From: RGIG6904 sp024680835
GTDB lineage: Bacteria > Bacillota > Clostridia > Lachnospirales > Lachnospiraceae
Direction of reading: 5' to 3'
Length of the DNA stretch: 8,137 bases
Assembly: GCA_024680835.1 (NCBI GenBank)
Contig: JAILBP010000268.1
Span: forward strand, 1 to 8,137
Part shown: piece by piece, positions 6,489 to 8,137 of the stretch
Position numbering within the stretch: position 1 is the stretch's first letter
Layout: every line of letters begins with the position of its first letter
The notes under the pieces: model-generated
Database searches by the model: none
Told to the model about the DNA's origin: nothing
Seen by the model: only the letters and a program-made list of their open reading frames with translations
Translations under genes and position numbers: made by a program

Positions 6489-6542
6489 CTGTTTTAGGTG
6501 TATTCCGGCACGACCACATACATATGCACTGCTGTTCGTGTG
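6489..6542 (+). repeat. Dispersed 55-bp repeat, copy 2
   Basis: This is the inverted counterpart of 143-197, with three transitions and one missing A in a run. An internal stem pairs GGTGTAT (6497-6503) with ATGCACT (6524-6530), including two G-T wobbles. It occupies the 149-bp gap between the NusG-II and Gx-transporter genes, which are usually adjacent. The rest of the gap shows only a -10-like TATAAT at 6585-6590. Confidence 0.85.
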
Positions 6543-6584
6543 ATCATGCCTCATCTACTGGATAGGATGTTAATAGTAATGAAT

Positions 6585-6590
6585 TATAAT
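6585..6590 (+). promoter_or_regulatory. Candidate -10 element close to the Gx-transporter start
   Basis: A perfect TATAAT lies 20 bp before ATG 6611. There is no recognisable -35 at 16-18 bp and no TGn extension. If used, the transcript would have a leader of only about 14 nt, in line with the absence of a ribosome site before the gene. Confidence 0.35.
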
Positions 6591-6610
6591 ACACTCAGTT
6601 CCTTGTAAAT

Positions 6611-7126
6611 ATGAGCAATCTGGATAATGAGAAAGTCAGCTCAAAAATAGCATATTTAGGTTTGATGATCGCCCTTGCGCTTATATTCAGTTTCGTGGAG
6701 AGCATGATTCCTGTGAATTTCGGTATCCCCGGAGTGAAGCTTGGTCTGGCTAATATAGTGACAGTTCTGTGTCTTTATATGCGTGATGTCAGGTACGCGG
6801 CGACGGTTTCCGTAATCCGTGTGATAATCTCGGGACTTTTATTTGGGAACCTTTTTGGCATATTGTACGGGCTGTCCGGTGCGATATTAAGCCTTGCAGC
6901 AATGTGTATCCTGAAGCGGTTTTTGAATATGGTTACGGTATCTGCCGTAGGTGGCATTTGCCATAATATTGGACAGCTTTTGATGTCAGCATTTGTAGTT
7001 TCTGAAGTGCGAATCTTTTATTACCTTCCTGTATTGCTGATATCCGGACTTGTGACAGGACTGCTGATCGGACTGTTAAGCGCAGCAGTTTACTCTAGGA
7101 TTGGTAGTTTTAAACTACAGAATTGA
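6611..7126 (+). CDS. Gx transporter family membrane protein (Hpre_diP_synt_I), EetB-like
   Basis: A 171-residue integral membrane protein with about six hydrophobic segments (about 12-31, 45-57, 62-78, 84-102, 108-131, 137-162). The motifs PGVKLGLANIVTVLCLY, SGLLFGNLFGILYGLSGA and GGICHNIGQ are typical of the family often labelled heptaprenyl diphosphate synthase component I. That label is probably misleading, because the protein resembles small ECF-type substrate-binding membrane components. Relatives pair with NusG-II proteins, and in electron transfer loci with flavin-transferase and quinone genes. No ApbE, Ndh2 or prenyltransferase gene is in this window, though the list of neighbours is cut by ruvAB. 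ATG 6611 is the only ATG start after an in-frame stop at 6587-6589, and it lacks a Shine-Dalgarno sequence. Confidence 0.85.
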   Translation: MSNLDNEKVSSKIAYLGLMIALALIFSFVESMIPVNFGIPGVKLGLANIVTVLCLYMRDVRYAATVSVIRVIISGLLFGNLFGILYGLSGAILSLAAMCILKRFLNMVTVSAVGGICHNIGQLLMSAFVVSEVRIFYYLPVLLISGLVTGLLIGLLSAAVYSRIGSFKLQN

Positions 7127-7130
7127 GATA

Positions 7131-7288
7131 TAACAGCCGGCCGTGATGACATGTACACTTTACCCGGCGGCCTTTGAGCACGTCGGTACTTGGCCGGTGT
7201 TTTTTACCGGCTTAGTACCGTTACGTGCGAGACGGAGCGGGAGCGTCAAGCCGGGTGAATGTGTACATGTCTGATAAGGCCGGCGTTA
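7131..7288. repeat. 158-nt nested palindromic element
   Basis: Nested complementary arms, from outside inward: TAAC (7131-7134)/GTTA (7285-7288); GCCGGCC (7136-7142)/GGCCGGC (7278-7284); GACATGTACAC (7148-7158)/GTGTACATGTC (7261-7271); ACCCGGC (7162-7168)/GCCGGGT (7250-7256); TTGA (7174-7177)/TCAA (7246-7249). Inside lies a long hairpin: GCACGT (7178-7183)/ACGTGC (7223-7228), CGGTACT (7184-7190)/AGTACCG (7214-7220) and GCCGGT (7193-7198)/ACCGGC (7206-7211), with loop GTTTTTT. A short second arm, GACG/CGTC (7231-7234/7244-7247), would make a three-way junction. No transposase gene is present, so it resembles a MITE/REP-like element or a structured RNA. An alternative fold, CCGGC (7164-7168)/GCCGG (7193-7197) before the T-run, could act as a weak terminator for the upstream gene. 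Confidence 0.85.
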
Positions 7289-7370
7289 ACGGAATAAACA
7301 GGGTATGCAAGTCCGATAAGGCCGGCGTTAACGGAATAAATAGGATTACAAACCTGATAAGGCCGGCGTT
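7271..7370 (+). repeat. Tandem repeat, about 2.4 units of 41-42 bp
   Basis: Units begin at 7271, 7313 and 7354. The first two share 26 identical bases (7273-7298 and 7315-7340), centred on AAGGCCGGCGTTAACGG. The third keeps 15 of these (7356-7370) and then diverges into AT-rich sequence before ruvA. The first unit contains the right end of the palindrome at 7131-7288, so the array looks like repeated duplication of that end. The spacing of 42 then 41 bp breaks reading frame, so it is not a coding repeat. No convincing sigma-A promoter for ruvA is visible in it. Confidence 0.85.
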
Positions 7371-7403
7371 GAAGAAAATATTTTTTATAATCGGAGAAGA
7401 AAA

Positions 7404-8018
7404 ATGTTATCGTATCTGAAAGGTTTATACACAGAGAATGACATAGACACCATCACCGTGGAATGCGGCGGAGTGGGATACAGGGTTTATGTTCCCGTGA
7501 CGGCGCTGCCACACCTGCCTGCTATTGGTGGAGAGGTTAAGATATATACATATTTCAAGCCGGCTGAGGATTGCTTCAGCATATATGGATTCATCAGGAA
7601 AGACGACCTCAATGTGTTTAAGCAGCTCATAAAGGTGAGCGGCGTGGGACCGAAAGTGGCTATGGCTATACTGGGGACATTGAGCGCGGATGATCTTCGA
7701 TTTGCGGTGGCTGCCGAGGATGACAAATCCATCTCCAAGGCTCCGGGTGTGGGTACAAAGATCGCCAAAAAGATAGTGCTGGAGCTTAAGGACAAACTGG
7801 GAGTTGCTGTGGGTGAAGTTTCATCTGAGGGAACAGGTGTTGTACCCGGCATAATGAGCGGGAACAACGCCCTTAACAACGTCAGAAGTGATGCTTTGGA
7901 GGCATTGACCACACTGGGTTACACGTCTGCCGAGAGCCTCAAGGCAATCTCTAAAGTGGAGTTTGATGAAAATACACCGGTTGAAATACTGATAAAAATG
8001 GCTTTGAGGGAAATGTAA
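7404..8018 (+). CDS. ruvA: Holliday junction branch migration protein RuvA
   Basis: RuvA binds four-way DNA junctions as a tetramer and loads the RuvB motor for branch migration in recombinational repair. The 204-residue protein has the normal length and order: an OB-fold domain (1 to about 63) with the acidic-pin residues Glu55 and Asp56 at the same positions as in Escherichia coli; a double helix-hairpin-helix domain (about 64-142) with VSGVGPKVAMAIL and APGVGTKIAKKIVLELKDKL; a variable linker; and a C-terminal RuvB-binding domain (about 155-204) with ALTTLGYTSAESLKAI. ATG 7404 has GGAG (7393-7396) 7 nt upstream. ruvB follows with no gap. The upstream region is filled by repeats and no promoter is clear. 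No LexA box was found. Confidence 0.97.
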   Translation: MLSYLKGLYTENDIDTITVECGGVGYRVYVPVTALPHLPAIGGEVKIYTYFKPAEDCFSIYGFIRKDDLNVFKQLIKVSGVGPKVAMAILGTLSADDLRFAVAAEDDKSISKAPGVGTKIAKKIVLELKDKLGVAVGEVSSEGTGVVPGIMSGNNALNNVRSDALEALTTLGYTSAESLKAISKVEFDENTPVEILIKMALREM

Positions 8019-8137
8019 ATGTCTGAAGAACAGCGCAGGATAATATCCACCACCATTCAAAAAGAAGATGTAAACCTTGATGTGAAAATACGTCCCCAGA
8101 GGCTGGATGACTATATCGGTCAGACCAGGGCAAAGGA
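8019..8137 (+). CDS. ruvB: Holliday junction DNA helicase RuvB (5' part, cut by window edge)
   Basis: The first 39 codons begin MSEEQRRIISTTIQKED and continue to VKIRPQRLDDYIGQTRAKE, the conserved N-terminal signature of RuvB (the RP..L.DYIGQ segment before the AAA+ ATPase core). The Walker motifs lie beyond the window. The ATG follows the ruvA stop directly (TAAATG); the ribosome site GAGGG (8006-8010), 8 nt upstream, lies within ruvA, so the two genes are translationally coupled. The gene is truncated only by the window end. Confidence 0.95.
   Translation, partial: MSEEQRRIISTTIQKEDVNLDVKIRPQRLDDYIGQTRAK

Noticed and set aside
143..6542. Composite transposon bounded by the inverted 55-bp repeats
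   Set aside because: No transposase or recombinase is encoded, and the cargo includes the core gene miaB in an ordinary gene order.
7271..7370. CRISPR array
   Set aside because: Only about 2.4 units, with spacer-like parts of about 15 bp, no cas genes, and unit 1 belongs to the adjacent palindrome.
7386..7391. TATAAT as the ruvA promoter
   Set aside because: Transcription from it would start at or after the ribosome site (7393-7396), and no -35 is correctly placed; the nearest TTGAAG is only 11 bp upstream.
7225..7419. Small open frame of 64 codons over the tandem repeats, containing a repeated SDKAGVNGINR peptide
   Set aside because: It starts inside the 158-nt palindrome, has no ribosome site, the third repeat unit is out of frame (41 versus 42 bp), and it overlaps the ruvA start. 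The peptide repeat is a by-product of the DNA repeat.

Overview
The window looks like chromosomal DNA of a Firmicute of the class Clostridia, most likely a Lachnospiraceae member (Butyrivibrio/Roseburia-like). This rests on moderate GC content, AGA/AGG arginine codons, strong GGAGG-type ribosome sites, an N-terminally extended MiaB, a DUF896 protein, a NusG-domain-II/Gx-transporter gene pair and ruvA-ruvB. The genus is inference. All ten genes lie on the + strand, and only ruvB runs off the window edge.

Layout. 1-328 is non-coding: a 25-bp-stem interrupted palindrome (43-117), a GC hairpin (115-129), one copy of a 55-bp dispersed repeat (143-197) and an AT-rich promoter zone. 329-1015 encodes a HAD-superfamily phosphatase. 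1041-1843 is a metal-response unit: a strong sigma-A promoter, a 30-bp ArsR/SmtB-type operator just downstream of its -10, a one-domain heavy-metal-binding protein with a zinc-type DCxxC site, and an ArsR repressor with a complete alpha5 zinc site. No efflux ATPase follows. Instead, 49 bp downstream, comes a membrane GGDEF/EAL protein (1893-4244), which is nearly fused to a DUF896 gene and followed by miaB.

5952-7126 holds a membrane-anchored NusG-domain-II protein and a Gx-transporter-family protein, a pair known from flavin- and quinone-linked extracellular electron transfer loci. Here a second copy of the 55-bp repeat, in opposite orientation, separates them. 7127-7403 has no convincing gene. 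It holds a 158-nt nested palindrome whose right end is duplicated into about 2.4 tandem units of about 42 bp. ruvA (7404-8018) and the start of ruvB (8019 onward) close the window.

The housekeeping genes (miaB, ruvAB) are ordinary. The features that merit attention are the structured intergenic repeats of at least three kinds, including a repeat pair whose sequence differences fit conservation of an RNA stem on one strand, and the coupling of a zinc-sensing repressor cassette to a c-di-GMP protein with an altered GGDEF motif. I see no phage, CRISPR, IS transposase, tRNA or rRNA.
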